A stretch of DNA of 64,000 nt from Gelidibacter pelagius (GTDB lineage Bacteria > Bacteroidota > Bacteroidia > Flavobacteriales > Flavobacteriaceae): NCBI RefSeq assembly GCF_017581925.1, contig NZ_JAGEVG010000016.1:1-64000 (forward strand), in the 5' to 3' direction. Under the pieces are notes generated by a model. That model had not been told where the DNA came from. It did not search any database and was given only the letters and a program-made list of their open reading frames with translations. A program made the translations under genes and the position numbers. Of this stretch, positions 25,092-36,900 are shown piece after piece (position 1 is the stretch's first letter; each line of letters begins with the position of its first letter).

Positions 25092-27395
25092 TTACTTATA
25101 TAGATTGATATTATCATCTTGAATATCCTCCACATTGGCATGGGGCATTTCATAGCCAGCGGCATTGACTTCAGTAATTAGGGCATCTATTTGTTCTTGT
25201 GTGATTTTAAACGGTTTATTACCGTAATCGTTTATGGTTTTATCTATAGGAGTAAGGAAGCCCCACTTCTGGAAAAAGTCAATCATATTTAATCCTGAGA
25301 TTTTACAAACCTGTCGGACAAAATCTAACTGCAATACAGCCTCTGTATTTGCACTAGTATTTAAATTATTGGTGATACGATAGTGCTCATAAAGATCCTT
25401 ATAGAAATCTTCTTTGCCCAAAGCGTCAACCATATATAGTTTCAGTTGCCAGAAAGGTACAAGTTTTACCATAAATTCATTGGATGCATTGTCCAATGCG
25501 TGAGGTGCTCCTGCGTCTATAATTTGAGTCTTCGCCTCAGCATAAGTTCCATCAACAAGTAGTTTCGAAGGCTCTCCAAATTCGGTCTGTACATACATAG
25601 ACATAATGTTATTGGTAACTTCAGTTGTTCCAGCCCATTTTAATGCTGGCCTAAGTTGATTGACATGGCCTACTTCATGAGCAGGACCCCATAGACGGGC
25701 TTCAAAACGATCCGCATTACAAAATATCTCTGCATAACTAGAGGTGTACGCAGTTCGGTAATTTGTAGCATATGGGCTAGCTCCATTGTAGTCTATGTGA
25801 AAATACATTCTGTTCTTAAACATTTTGTCATATTTTTCCAATCCAGCAAATTCCGATTCCAAATAGACCAAACGGTCGTATTTTTCAAGAACACTCACAA
25901 TATCCGTGTTGAATGATCGGAAATTTTCGGTTGTCCAGGTTATATGGGAACGCAAGCCGAGTACATCTATATCTTGATATGATGCGTTGTTGAGTATCGA
26001 TGACCAGTCCTCACTAGTGTGTTTTGCTAAATCAAAATAGCCGTTGACTTTAGCATTGACAAAATGAATATCTACTGATTTGGCTGTAGCGGCAGCCTTA
26101 TCTGCTTCGGATTCCAAAATGAGTGGAATGTCATCTGCGGTAAGGTTTTGGACATAGATGAGCCCTCCAGCATCCATATTCAATCGGTTTTCTCCTTCTT
26201 GGAGTGGATAGCTTTTGGCGTTGCCAAACCCAACATTTAAATCCTGAACAATTAATGATATGTTCTGCTTGTAAGCCCCTCCAACAATCACGACCAATTC
26301 CTCTCCTTCTTCTACATAAATTCCTGTTGGATTATCTCTTAAACTATATGGTGAAGTTTTGTTAATTGCACTTTGAATCGATGGATTTTGATACGGGCGG
26401 AAAGATGCCACTCTAAACTCACGATCGTATTCTCCAACAAATAGGTCTAAAGCTAAATTGCGTAACTCATCATCTGGAATGGCTTTCAATTGAGCTTCGG
26501 TGACGACATCCTTCAAAACTGAGAAGACATCATCTTCAAAAATGGATGAATAATCGTAGCCTGTGTTGCCATCTTGATAAAACTCCATTTCTGCACAACT
26601 GATTCGATTTTGATAGGCTGAATAAATATCAAAACGCACTTTCGCGGCATTTACAATCGGAGTTTCCAATTTCATTATGGTTGGATTATGGTTGCCATCC
26701 CCGCGTTCGTATTCGCCCACCTTTGTAAAGGTGTCTGGTGCATCTTTTGTTGATACCCATACTTCATATTCGTTAAACGATCCCCATTTGTTTCCTGAAT
26801 CCGATCGCGGATAATAAATAATCCTATTTAACGTATGGCCTTCCTCAAGTGTATATTCTATTTGGAAAGGCCATTCCGTAATAGCGCCAAATTTCGAATT
26901 GAAATAAGTTTCATAATCGCCATCATATGACTTTTCAAGACCGCGGTCTTCATTTACAGTTTCTTCGGAAGTTGCCTTGCCACTAATAACCTCAATAAGT
27001 TGATCACCAACGGCAGCATCTTGACTAATAGGCACCTTACGACTATAATCTCCATAGTCTATAGTTAAAATAGTGTTTCGTGGAGATTCATAATAGTTGG
27101 GCATGGTAGTTACATGCAAATAGTTGCCTTCTAAATTAAGTGTACACCAATCCTTTCCATTATCAGAGACCCGGTAGGTAACATCCTGTGGATCGATATC
27201 GTTTGTGAGTACTAAATACACATCTTTAGTTCCACCGCTAGCATTAAAATCTAATTCCAGGGGCAAGACCTTTAGCCATCCATCATTTTCGGAGTCTATG
27301 ACATTATCTTTATCACAAGAATGAACTCCAACGACAAAAATCATAAGTAAGGCATAAATCCAGACTTTTCTTTTATAAATTAGTTTCGTTATCAT
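25092..27395 (-). CDS. M60-family zinc metallopeptidase lipoprotein with BACON and F5/8 domains
   Basis: 767 residues; lipoprotein (VVGVHSCDKD). A BACON-type domain spans about 40-130 (LDFNASGGTKDVYL), a discoidin/F5/8-type binding domain about 140-280 (SYDGDYETYFNS ... ISCAEMEFY), and an M60 catalytic region. The gluzincin motif H573-E574-V-G-H577 is complete, with the downstream zinc-ligand candidate E592 in TTEVTNNI. M60 (enhancin/IMPa-type) peptidases cut heavily glycosylated proteins. Within a uronate PUL this suggests the natural glycan is protein-linked, or that host/algal glycoprotein must be opened. It sits 26 bases after susD and 20 before the SGBP gene. Confidence 0.88.
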   Translation of the reverse strand: MITKLIYKRKVWIYALLMIFVVGVHSCDKDNVIDSENDGWLKVLPLELDFNASGGTKDVYLVLTNDIDPQDVTYRVSDNGKDWCTLNLEGNYLHVTTMPNYYESPRNTILTIDYGDYSRKVPISQDAAVGDQLIEVISGKATSEETVNEDRGLEKSYDGDYETYFNSKFGAITEWPFQIEYTLEEGHTLNRIIYYPRSDSGNKWGSFNEYEVWVSTKDAPDTFTKVGEYERGDGNHNPTIMKLETPIVNAAKVRFDIYSAYQNRISCAEMEFYQDGNTGYDYSSIFEDDVFSVLKDVVTEAQLKAIPDDELRNLALDLFVGEYDREFRVASFRPYQNPSIQSAINKTSPYSLRDNPTGIYVEEGEELVVIVGGAYKQNISLIVQDLNVGFGNAKSYPLQEGENRLNMDAGGLIYVQNLTADDIPLILESEADKAAATAKSVDIHFVNAKVNGYFDLAKHTSEDWSSILNNASYQDIDVLGLRSHITWTTENFRSFNTDIVSVLEKYDRLVYLESEFAGLEKYDKMFKNRMYFHIDYNGASPYATNYRTAYTSSYAEIFCNADRFEARLWGPAHEVGHVNQLRPALKWAGTTEVTNNIMSMYVQTEFGEPSKLLVDGTYAEAKTQIIDAGAPHALDNASNEFMVKLVPFWQLKLYMVDALGKEDFYKDLYEHYRITNNLNTSANTEAVLQLDFVRQVCKISGLNMIDFFQKWGFLTPIDKTINDYGNKPFKITQEQIDALITEVNAAGYEMPHANVEDIQDDNINLYK

Positions 27396-27421
27396 CTTTT
27401 TATCTTATTTGATTATGTTAT

Positions 27422-29299
27422 TTAATTGGCATGATCAATAGGTTCAATATTACTTTCAGAACCAGCATATCCTTCATTTTGATTGATATGACCTTGAACG
27501 TTTACACTTATGGCTGACTCAGAGATCGGCCATAGTACATGCCATGGCGCAAGGGTATATTCATTTCCAATTTGATTGGTAACACCTAGATTATAAAAGT
27601 TTGTCACCGATGAAATATGATCAAAAAAGAAGTTGTTTTCAGAAAAATTGGTTAAGGAATAACTTTTGCCATTATCGGCTGCGATTCCTGTTTTTGCGTA
27701 GATATAAGAAATTCGTGTGAGCTCTGTTTTTCTTGGTTCTTCATAGAACAATTCACGAGCACGCTCATCAATCAATTGGCGCATATTTATTTCTGCAGTA
27801 GTCAATGGTCTGGCACCCGCTCTTTCTCTTACCGCATTGATGTCAATCATGGCATTGGATAAATCACCTTTCCAGATATGAGCTTCTGCCCGGAGCAAAT
27901 AGGTTTCTGCTAAACGGAAAATGTACCAAGCAGCGCTACCACCTCTCCAGTTGGCAGTTTTTTGATCCGGAACATTTGATTTGTAGTTTGGCCAACCTCC
28001 CCAACCTCGAATGGTATCCTTACAAATTGCACTCACATCACCACCTACCGATGCCAACGCCTCTTTAATAGGTCTTCCAAACCATTCGCTTTTACCTTCT
28101 AAATTTGGACTGTTATAATTGAACTCTTCAACATGCATCCAATTCTTAGATTCACGATCGTGACGTAAATCGGTATTGTCCAATTTCCAGATTAAATCTT
28201 GCTGGTAACTAGTGGAGCGTAAGGTGAAAATACCTCGTCCGTACTCAGCCAAATATGGATTTTTAACTTCGTCATTATCCACAAATGCATTTTCTCCATT
28301 TGGCGTAGATATCATTCCTGGATAAGAATACCATGGAATGACCTGACGTTTAATTTCCAACCCTGTAGGCGTTGCAGATTCATCTTCATACTCGTCGGTC
28401 ACAACATATAATGCTTCCCTGTTTTCTGAAGATGTTTTGTTTTTATTTTGATGTAGGTCCCAGGTCACGTTTTTTGTGGGATCATCAGAGCCAACGGCAT
28501 TACCAAAACGTTGTGTCATTAACGAATGTGATCCTCCGTCAATTACAGCGGAGGCTGATGCGATAGCATCATCAAATTCGGCAAGTGCCAGATTGATTTT
28601 AGTAAGCAAATGATAGGCTGCGCCTTGAGTAACCATTCCTATGTGGACGTTTTTTGGCATAAATTCTACGGTCAGGTCGAGATCTTCTTTCATTTGTCTT
28701 AAAATCACCTCCCTTTTTGTAGTATAGAAGTCATAACGCGGACCGGTAACTTCTTCCGCAATAAATGGGACATCACCAAACTGGTTTACTAATCTATAAT
28801 ATCGGTAAGCACGATGAAAGTAGGCCAATGCTAAAACTTCTTTCTTTTGATTTTCGTTATCAAATTCTGCAAATTCGGACCGGGAAATTATAGTATTTGC
28901 GTCCTTAATACCTTTATACAGTGCTTGCCAATAAAAATGGACTCGTGCTCTATTTCCGCCACTTAGGTTTGCGCTTGGCGTAATTTGACGCACCAAATCC
29001 TGAGGAGCACTTGCATCATCCACACGACCGTTTACACCGATATCTGAAAAGAAGGCCTCGGTTAAATAGGCAGGATCTTGTGAAAATCCTGTTGGATAAA
29101 ACTCTAAATAACGCACATCACGATTCAACATATCCGTTCCGGTTTTCAACCCTTGATAATCTTGAAATGCATTTTCTGGCGTATAAAAGGATAAGGGTTT
29201 TGGATCTAACCAATCATCGCTACAGCCTACAGCCATCATTAGAGCTGTAAACAAAACGAAATATCCTACGATTTTATTTATATTTTTCATAATCTTCAT
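27422..29299 (-). CDS. susD: SusD/RagB-like glycan-binding outer-membrane lipoprotein
   Basis: 625 residues; lipoprotein (MAVGCSDDWLDP). SusD marks include DWLDPKPLSFYTPENAF, the helical ALAYFHRAYRYYRLVNQFGDVPFI, and WYIFRLAETYLLRAEAHIWKGDLSNAMIDINAVRERAGA with ERARELFYEEPRKTEL. It forms the lid of the SusC porin and binds oligosaccharides at the surface. It is 3 bases downstream of susC, the normal coupling. Confidence 0.97.
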   Translation of the reverse strand: MKIMKNINKIVGYFVLFTALMMAVGCSDDWLDPKPLSFYTPENAFQDYQGLKTGTDMLNRDVRYLEFYPTGFSQDPAYLTEAFFSDIGVNGRVDDASAPQDLVRQITPSANLSGGNRARVHFYWQALYKGIKDANTIISRSEFAEFDNENQKKEVLALAYFHRAYRYYRLVNQFGDVPFIAEEVTGPRYDFYTTKREVILRQMKEDLDLTVEFMPKNVHIGMVTQGAAYHLLTKINLALAEFDDAIASASAVIDGGSHSLMTQRFGNAVGSDDPTKNVTWDLHQNKNKTSSENREALYVVTDEYEDESATPTGLEIKRQVIPWYSYPGMISTPNGENAFVDNDEVKNPYLAEYGRGIFTLRSTSYQQDLIWKLDNTDLRHDRESKNWMHVEEFNYNSPNLEGKSEWFGRPIKEALASVGGDVSAICKDTIRGWGGWPNYKSNVPDQKTANWRGGSAAWYIFRLAETYLLRAEAHIWKGDLSNAMIDINAVRERAGARPLTTAEINMRQLIDERARELFYEEPRKTELTRISYIYAKTGIAADNGKSYSLTNFSENNFFFDHISSVTNFYNLGVTNQIGNEYTLAPWHVLWPISESAISVNVQGHINQNEGYAGSESNIEPIDHAN

Positions 29300-29302
29300 T
29301 TT

Positions 29303-32300
29303 TTAAAAGGTTACATTAAATCCTAATAATATACTGATGGGCACGTTACTGCCGGAAAGCTCAGGGTCTTCTCCTGGCCAATTGCTCCAATAGGCGATAT
29401 TTTTACCGGTTAGGTTTAAATTCATATCTGAAATTTTTAATTGCTTCAAAAGTGAATCAGGGAGTGTGTACCCGATAGATACATTATCCAATCGAATAAA
29501 ATCCGCCTTTCTCCAAACCGAATAGCCAATACCGCTAGGTGCCTTAGAACTTAATCTTGCATAATCATTGGTTGGGTTATCCTCACTCCAATATTCCGTT
29601 ATAATTTGGTTGGTGGTGTTTATTAATGCACCATCATTTTTAGCACGGTTGAACGCTTTTTTCTGACCTAAATAAGAATATAGGTTGAACGAGAAGTTGA
29701 AGTTTTTATAGGTAAAGGTATTTCGCATGCTCAATCGGGTGGTAGGCACCTTAGATCCTTGAAATTCCTTGTCGTCGTTGTTGTATTTTTGGTTGCCATC
29801 TTTGTCCAAGAATTTGAAATCTCCAGGTGATTGGCCATAGACTGCAGCTTCATCTTTTTCGTCTATTTGCCATACGCCCAGAATATTATAATCCCAAATC
29901 TCATCAATGGACTTTCCTATGAACCATCCGTTGCCGATGTCGTCTGCTTCTTTTTGCCCGATAACATTTCCATTATCATCTAAAATATTCTGCATCAAGC
30001 CGTGCAATGAATTAATTCTGTTTTTGTTATATGAATACCCCAAAAAGGTTTCCCATTTGAAATTATCGTTTCTTATGTTGGTTGAATTTATAGATAGTTC
30101 TATTCCTTTGTTTTCTACCTCACCAATATTACCCCATACACTTGAAAAGCCTATGATGTCCGGCAAGTCACGTTGGATAAGCAAGTCGTTGGTTTTCTTT
30201 TGGTAGACATCTACACTTCCCGTGATTCTATTATTTATAAAACCAAAATCGAATCCAATATTATATGATTCTGTGCTTTCCCATTTTAAGTTGGAGTTTG
30301 CCATTCTATAGGCATAATATGCATTGATGCTGATTGGTTCGCCAGAAGCATCATAGTATAAATATTTCCGAGCGTCAAGGTTCATTAAAGCTTGATACAT
30401 TCCAATGTCTCTGTTGCCATTTAACCCCCAAGACAATCGGAGTTTTCCATAGTTGAACGCATCGGATTTTGGAAAAAAGGATTCGTTTGTAAATACCCAA
30501 CCTGCCGCAATGGAAGGGAAGGTCGCTCGAGGTTGGTCCTGACCAAAAGCTGAATACCCATCACGGCGAACTGTCCCTGTCAACATATATCGGTCGTCAT
30601 AACTGTAATGTAATCGCGCCATAAGTGCGTCACCTGTGCTATAGGTATCATTGCTGGAAATTTTCGGATTGGTTCCCCATTCAATACCGTGTGCTCCTAA
30701 TATATCACTCGGTTGAAAGCCGCTATTGGTCATGGAATCTGACCATGTTTGTAACTTCTCCAAGTTAGCTAAGAATGTGAAATCGAAATCATGCTTTCCA
30801 AACTCTCTTTTCCATTTCAAAGTGTTGTCCAATTGCCAGTTATAGGTTCTGGAATTCGATCGTGATGCTGTATTTGTGGCATCAGCCCATAGTGGGTGTG
30901 AGGTTGAATTATGATTTAGATAGTTACGCCACTGGAAACGCGGCGAGAATGTAGACTGCACAGAAAAACCATGTGGTAAACTAATCTTTAAATATATTGC
31001 GGAGTTTAAAATACTATAATTGTCCATTCTATCGATATACTCTCTATCTAAAAATGGATTGTAGCCGTTTAAATTGTCATTAGGATAATACTTGTAGGTT
31101 TCACCGTCAGTTTCGTAGAGACTTCCGTATGGAGAAAGTGGTTGATACCCCCCGACGCTTATGGCACTTTCATCGCGGTTAATAAATTGGGTGTTGACCC
31201 CAAATGTTAAGAAGTCCGTCACCTTCGATTCCAAGTTTAATCGTGCTCGGACTGCAGAATATCCAGATCCTACTTGATTGGCTTCGTTATCAATATAGTT
31301 GAACGACGTATAATAGGAGGTGTTCTCCGTTCTGCCAGATAGGCTCAAAGAATAATCCTTGCTAATGGCTGTGCGATAGGTCATATCTTTCCAATTGAGC
31401 ACCCGGCCCGCCATATAGTTTTCTCTCTCAATGTCTGAAAACCCTAATCTTGTAAACCACACGCCGGTAGGGTCGCCACTTGAGTTTGTCATAGCCATCC
31501 AGTCCACCAGATCCCTATTTGATAAATTCTTAGGATTGTCATAATAGCCTTGCTGTCTGCCTTTGTTCTGTGCTTTCATCACTTCTTGTCTGTAAGCAAT
31601 AAACTCCTCACCTTGGTAAACTTCTGGTAAGGAATTGGTAAACGCGGAGGTCAAAATTGATGAAAAGCGAATGACCGGTTTTCCGGCTTTTCCTTTTTTG
31701 GTGGTGATCAAAATGACACCATTCGCGGCCTTGGCACCATAAACAGCAGCCGAACTGGCATCTTTTAAAACATCAACTCGCTCAATATCCTGTGGGTTGA
31801 TGTCTGTAAGTTCTCCGTCATAGATAACGCCATCCAAAACAAATAATGGAGTAGTACTGCCACGTAAATTGTTTTTACCACGGATAAGAATATTCCCTGC
31901 ATTTCCTTTCGCGCTATTGGATATTCCCATGGATAATCCAGGAACATTGGTTCGCAATAGATCTTGTACTGTTGCAGGTTGTTCTTTTTTAAGTTGGTCG
32001 GCATTAACGGTGCCCAATGCACCCGTTAAATCTCTTTTCTTCATCGTTCCATAACCAACAACTACCACTTCATCAAGCTGGGCAATATCTTCTTGGAGGA
32101 TGACCGTAATAAAGTCTTGGTTTTCAACCTTAATTTCATTGGTCTGATAACCCATGAAGGAAAATACAAGGACTTCTCCTTCTTTGGCATTAATACTAAA
32201 GTTTCCATCGAAATCGGTGATCACACCTCGCGTTGTATTCTTGACAAGAACGTTGGCACCTAAGATGGGTAAGCGATTTTGATCTAAAACTTCTCCTTTT

Positions 32301-32410
32301 ATTTCTTGGGCGTTAACCCATGAAACTGAAAGGAAATAAAAGGCTAACACGGGTAAGATTCTTATAAGTGGTGTTTTTACGAATAAGAATGGTTTCAAAA
32401 AATGTTTCAT
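29303..32410 (-). CDS. susC: SusC/RagA-like TonB-dependent oligosaccharide transporter
   Basis: 1035 residues. Signal peptide to about 35; carboxypeptidase-regulatory-like domain (IKGEVLDQNRLPILGANVLVKNT) about 36-110; TonB box region (LDEVVVVGYG) about 113-122; plug to about 235 (NILIRGKNNL, PLFVLDGVIYDG, AAVYGAKAANGVILITTKKG); then a 22-strand barrel ending in Phe (LGFNVTF). It imports lyase products into the periplasm with SusD. The downstream order SusD-M60-SGBP forms one operon, closed by the hairpin at 23766-23795. Confidence 0.98.
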   Translation of the reverse strand: MKHFLKPFLFVKTPLIRILPVLAFYFLSVSWVNAQEIKGEVLDQNRLPILGANVLVKNTTRGVITDFDGNFSINAKEGEVLVFSFMGYQTNEIKVENQDFITVILQEDIAQLDEVVVVGYGTMKKRDLTGALGTVNADQLKKEQPATVQDLLRTNVPGLSMGISNSAKGNAGNILIRGKNNLRGSTTPLFVLDGVIYDGELTDINPQDIERVDVLKDASSAAVYGAKAANGVILITTKKGKAGKPVIRFSSILTSAFTNSLPEVYQGEEFIAYRQEVMKAQNKGRQQGYYDNPKNLSNRDLVDWMAMTNSSGDPTGVWFTRLGFSDIERENYMAGRVLNWKDMTYRTAISKDYSLSLSGRTENTSYYTSFNYIDNEANQVGSGYSAVRARLNLESKVTDFLTFGVNTQFINRDESAISVGGYQPLSPYGSLYETDGETYKYYPNDNLNGYNPFLDREYIDRMDNYSILNSAIYLKISLPHGFSVQSTFSPRFQWRNYLNHNSTSHPLWADATNTASRSNSRTYNWQLDNTLKWKREFGKHDFDFTFLANLEKLQTWSDSMTNSGFQPSDILGAHGIEWGTNPKISSNDTYSTGDALMARLHYSYDDRYMLTGTVRRDGYSAFGQDQPRATFPSIAAGWVFTNESFFPKSDAFNYGKLRLSWGLNGNRDIGMYQALMNLDARKYLYYDASGEPISINAYYAYRMANSNLKWESTESYNIGFDFGFINNRITGSVDVYQKKTNDLLIQRDLPDIIGFSSVWGNIGEVENKGIELSINSTNIRNDNFKWETFLGYSYNKNRINSLHGLMQNILDDNGNVIGQKEADDIGNGWFIGKSIDEIWDYNILGVWQIDEKDEAAVYGQSPGDFKFLDKDGNQKYNNDDKEFQGSKVPTTRLSMRNTFTYKNFNFSFNLYSYLGQKKAFNRAKNDGALINTTNQIITEYWSEDNPTNDYARLSSKAPSGIGYSVWRKADFIRLDNVSIGYTLPDSLLKQLKISDMNLNLTGKNIAYWSNWPGEDPELSGSNVPISILLGFNVTF

Positions 32411-32612
32411 AATGTTGGTCTAATTAATAATTATAATCTCGTGAAAGGTTCACACTCGGCACTGTTACTGTAGTCAATAATGTCAATAAATCTTTTAATT
32501 CCATGGTTACATTTGTGTTTTATGCCCTTGTCCCAACGTGTAAGCATTTGTGTATGCCTTAAAAACGAATCCACTTCAAATGGAAACTTAAAGGTGGAAC
32601 TTGATGGGCATT

Positions 32613-33791
32613 TTATAGTTTGTAAATTTCACTTCCGGCCAACAAAAAAGCACCCACTCCATAAGGGGCAGTCATGTCTGCGGTCACTTTTTTGGGATCA
32701 GCTCCAATTGGTTGCACCCAACCTAACTTTCCTTCCTCCTCTACAATAGACAGTAGTGACTCCCAAGCTTTATCTGTAATTGGACAATAAAATGTCCTAT
32801 CTAATAATCCGTTATTAATTCCATAAGCAATGGCATAGGTTATTAATGCCGTTGCACTTGTTTCCGGTGCAGGATAGCTATCAGGATCCAGGAGGCTTGC
32901 ATGCCAAAAACCGGATTCACTCTGTAGCGATGCAAGTCTTGGAATAAACTCCTTAAACAAGTTTTCATAAAAAGGTCGGTATTGGGAGTCTTTTGACAAT
33001 TGCTTTAATATGCTGACCAATCCAGCTGCCACCCAACCGTTTCCTCTTCCCCAGAACACTTTTTCTCCATTGTTTTCTGTTTTATTGAAATAGCTATCAT
33101 CCCTGAAAAACAACTTATCATCGGGACTATATAGATGGTTGTATGTGCGTTTAAATTCCGCATCCATAAAAGCCAGATACTTTTCATCATTCTCTATCTC
33201 GGCTAAATGCGCATACACCGGAGGTGCCATAAAAAGCGCATCGCACCAGGTCCAAGATTGTTTGTTTCTGTAATTCATGTTCGAGTTCCCTGGATTGCTC
33301 AGAACCCAATCCGCACGCTCACGGACCGATGTAAGCATTTCCGGATCGCCGTAGGTGTCATAGGCATTTAAATACAACTGGCCAATACAGAACTCATCAG
33401 CATGATAAAGTTGATAGTGTGCATTATTTTTAAAATTACTTGGCATTATCCAAGAGGTTTTTTCACCAATTCCCTTAAGCCACTTTATAAAGGTTGGGTT
33501 ATTATTATCAGTTTTGGCCCACTCGTTTAAACCCAAATAAAAGGTTGCATTGGTCCATGAGTCAATACCTTGGTCATGTAGGTTTCCAGTTGTACTATAA
33601 GAGAAATTATCAATCTGCCAATTGACAATTTTGGTTAATTCCTCTTTTATCTCGTTCTTACTAACACAAGGTTTTTCTGTCTTCTCTATTTCATTAGGTT
33701 TGCTATCTTCTTTTTTGTCATTACACCCAAAATTGAGCAGTGAAAAGAGAAGAAATGTGACACACAAGATGTAGTAATTATTTTTTTTCAT
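32613..33791 (-). CDS. GH105 unsaturated uronyl hydrolase, lipoprotein
   Basis: 392 residues with a lipobox (LLNFGCNDKK). The (alpha/alpha)6-barrel signatures of GH105 are present: YHADEFCIGQLYL, SWTWCDALFMAPPVYAHLAE, VFWGRGNGWVAAGL and APETSATALITYAIAYGI. These enzymes hydrate the 4,5-double bond left by a polysaccharide lyase and release the unsaturated uronate, which rearranges to 5-keto-4-deoxyuronate, the KduI substrate. As an exported lipoprotein it would act outside the cytoplasm, explaining the need for the TRAP importer. It is the first gene of the surface operon or has its own unit; the 200-base gap to susC may hold a second promoter. Confidence 0.93.
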   Translation of the reverse strand: MKKNNYYILCVTFLLFSLLNFGCNDKKEDSKPNEIEKTEKPCVSKNEIKEELTKIVNWQIDNFSYSTTGNLHDQGIDSWTNATFYLGLNEWAKTDNNNPTFIKWLKGIGEKTSWIMPSNFKNNAHYQLYHADEFCIGQLYLNAYDTYGDPEMLTSVRERADWVLSNPGNSNMNYRNKQSWTWCDALFMAPPVYAHLAEIENDEKYLAFMDAEFKRTYNHLYSPDDKLFFRDDSYFNKTENNGEKVFWGRGNGWVAAGLVSILKQLSKDSQYRPFYENLFKEFIPRLASLQSESGFWHASLLDPDSYPAPETSATALITYAIAYGINNGLLDRTFYCPITDKAWESLLSIVEEEGKLGWVQPIGADPKKVTADMTAPYGVGAFLLAGSEIYKL

Positions 33792-33970
33792 TAAAAGTGA
33801 TTTATGGTGATTACAAATGTATTTTCATCAGGCTGTTAAACTCTTGTCCTATTTGGTTTATGTTTTGCTGCTTTTGCTTTTTGTTATATAAATCGATACT
33901 TTTTAGCGAATTGAAATTGTATATTCGGACAAAATCATATGGTCACCATTATTATAATCTTCTATTAAAA

Positions 33971-36900
33971 ATGAAGTTGATTTTCAATTTGCTCAAATTT
34001 TTATTTTTCTTCTTGATTGGAACGGTCGCTTTATCACAAGAAAAAGGAGACTACCAATTTCAGACCTTTTCTCCCGAAGGCGGTTTTAATTATGACGGGG
34101 TCAAAAAAATTCAACAAGATTCAAATGGCTTTATATGGATATTAATGGACAATGACCTGTTTCGTTTTGATGGTTACGAGCATAAGTCTTATCAAAGTCA
34201 TTTTAATCAAAATGATGTGCAGTTGGAAAAAACCTTTAGAGATATTGTTGCGGACCAAAATGGGCAATTATATGTCTCGGTGACGGATGGGTTATATGCT
34301 TATGACATATTGCAGAACACCTTCACCAGAATACGTGAAGATGATTTTCTTTATTTATGGTCCACTGCGGACAAGACTTTATTGACCACCAAATCAAACC
34401 ACCTGGGTAAATATGATAGGGAAACCGACCAGTTTACTGAACTTTCATATAAAGGAAAACCACTCACTAGGGTTCAGTCTATTGTCCCCGAAGAAAATGG
34501 ATTCTTTTTTTTGTCCTGGGGTAGAAATATTTTTAGATACAATAATGATACAGAAGAGGTAACACTGTTTTATGCGTTTAAAAATGATAATTCTATAAAA
34601 GGCTTTTGCAAGATCAACAATACAATTTGGTGTCTTTCCACGGATAACATATTGAATGCCATTGATATTCCGACAGGAGAATTTATGGATAGTTTCGAAT
34701 TTATATCAGATGCGGAAAATGTTTATTCTAAAATGATTCTTGCCGATAAGAATGAAAATATTTGGGTTGCTAGTCAAAATGGATTGTATGTGTACAATAC
34801 AAAAACCAACTCATATCAACATTATGTGCATCATAAAATGGATCCTTTTAGCTTACCGAACAACTCTATTTGGACTATAGAAGAAGATGCACAACGAAAT
34901 CTCTGGATAGGAACATATTCTGGTGGACTAAGCTATGTCAATCTTGATAAAAAAAATCATTTTGAATCTTATTCCACCATTAATAGTCCCTTAAACCAAA
35001 ATCTTGTCAGTGGTTTTGCCGAGGACAAAGAAAATTTTTGGATCGCTACCGAAGGTGGTGGTATTAACCAAGTTGATAAAGAAACAAACGCTTATACATT
35101 TCATGAGTCTGACGTTAATTCCAATAGTATATCTTCAAACAATGTCAAATCGTTAATAATAGATCATAATGAGAACCTATGGTTTGCTACATTTAGGGGA
35201 GGTTTGGGCTTCTACAATACTAAAACCAAAAAGTTTAAAAATTACAGACACAGTTTTAATGACCCCAATTCTATCTTAAATGATGATTTAAGAAAACTAA
35301 GCTTAAATTCTGATTCTGGCTTTTGGATAATCTATCAGACCAAAAGTTTGGATTTGTCATACTATAGCATTGAAGAAGGTCTTTTTACCCATTATAAAAT
35401 AAGCACAGAGGATCCTAATTATTATATTTTTGATATATGCCAAGGTAGTGATGGGTTGGTATGGGTTCTTACCCACAATAAGCTGTATGCTTTAAATAGA
35501 GAAACTGGAGAAACAAAAAAAATAAGACTACCTGATTCTTCGTTACTCTACGGACAAACGCTTGCTATGGATGGCAACGAGAATTTATGGATTGGAACGG
35601 TTGGAAAGGGCCTTTATAGATATAATACAAAAACCGGGGTTTTTAAAAATTTTGACGAAATTTTAAAATTTGGCGTTTCCACTATTTTCAGTATTATTCT
35701 CGATGCTAAAAATGATTTATGGTTAGGAACAGACAATGGGTTGTTCTATTACAATACATCAACAAATGAAATTTTCAGATTTGATAAAGATGATGGCGTT
35801 CAAGGACAAGTCTTTTATCCTTTAGCCACATATCGGGATAAATCAGGGAAGTTATATTTTGGCGGAACAGAAGGTTTTACAATTATAAAACCTACCGAAA
35901 TTGTCCAAGACACTACCAAGGCGAAGGTCAATATTTCCAGTTTTTTTATAGATAATATTCCTACAAACCCACCAGTCGATGATGGTGATAAATTGGGGGA
36001 TACCATACGTTTCCCAGAAACGATCGAACTGAACCATAAGCAATCGAACTTTGGATTTACGTTCACATCCAACAGTTATTTGACACCAAAAAACAACCGT
36101 TTCAAATATCGGTTAAAAGGATATGATAACCGTTGGATTGAGGTAGATGCTTCTAACCGCAATGTTTTCTATTCGAAGGTGCCTCCAGGAACATATACTT
36201 TTGAAGTCGTCGCTGCCAATAGCGATGGCGTATGGGGATGGCCATTAGATATAACAATAAAACGAATCCCCGCACCTTGGTTTAGCTGGTGGGCCTATAC
36301 TATTTATTTCTCGATTGCATCATCGGTGATTTTTGTGCTCGTTCGGTATTATTACAATCAAAAGAAACTAAAAATGCAACTTTATCTTGATAAACTAAAT
36401 CAAGAAAAAAAAGAAGAAATCCATCAATCTCAGTTAACCTTCTTTACGAGTATCTCTCATGATTTTCGAACGCCACTCTCATTGATTAGCGCCGCTGTTG
36501 ATAAGTTAAGGGAAGAAGGTTTAAAAGAATATTATTATCGGATTTTAAGTGGGAACACAAAGCGTTTATTGGGGCTTGTTACTGAATTGATGGATTTTAG
36601 GAAGATTGAAAGTGATAAAATGCCACTTCAGGTAACGAAATCGGATATCAATAATTTAGTGAACATCTTTGCCTTTGATTTTAAAGATTACGCACTTCAG
36701 CATAGTATAAATTTTAAGATTGATCTCGATCCCAAAATACCGAAAGATATATATATCGATAAACACATCTTGGAAAAGGTAATTATGAACCTCTTAAATA
36801 ATGCATTTAAGTTTACTAAGAATGATGGAACTATTTCGTTAAGCACCCATAGCAACAGAAGTGATTTCTATTCGGACTATTCTAACGCCGTTACCATAGG

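Noticed and set aside
33797-33970. GTG start for the HTCS gene at 33797
   Set aside because: The ATG at 33971 directly begins a good signal peptide; the added 58 residues look like translated promoter DNA.
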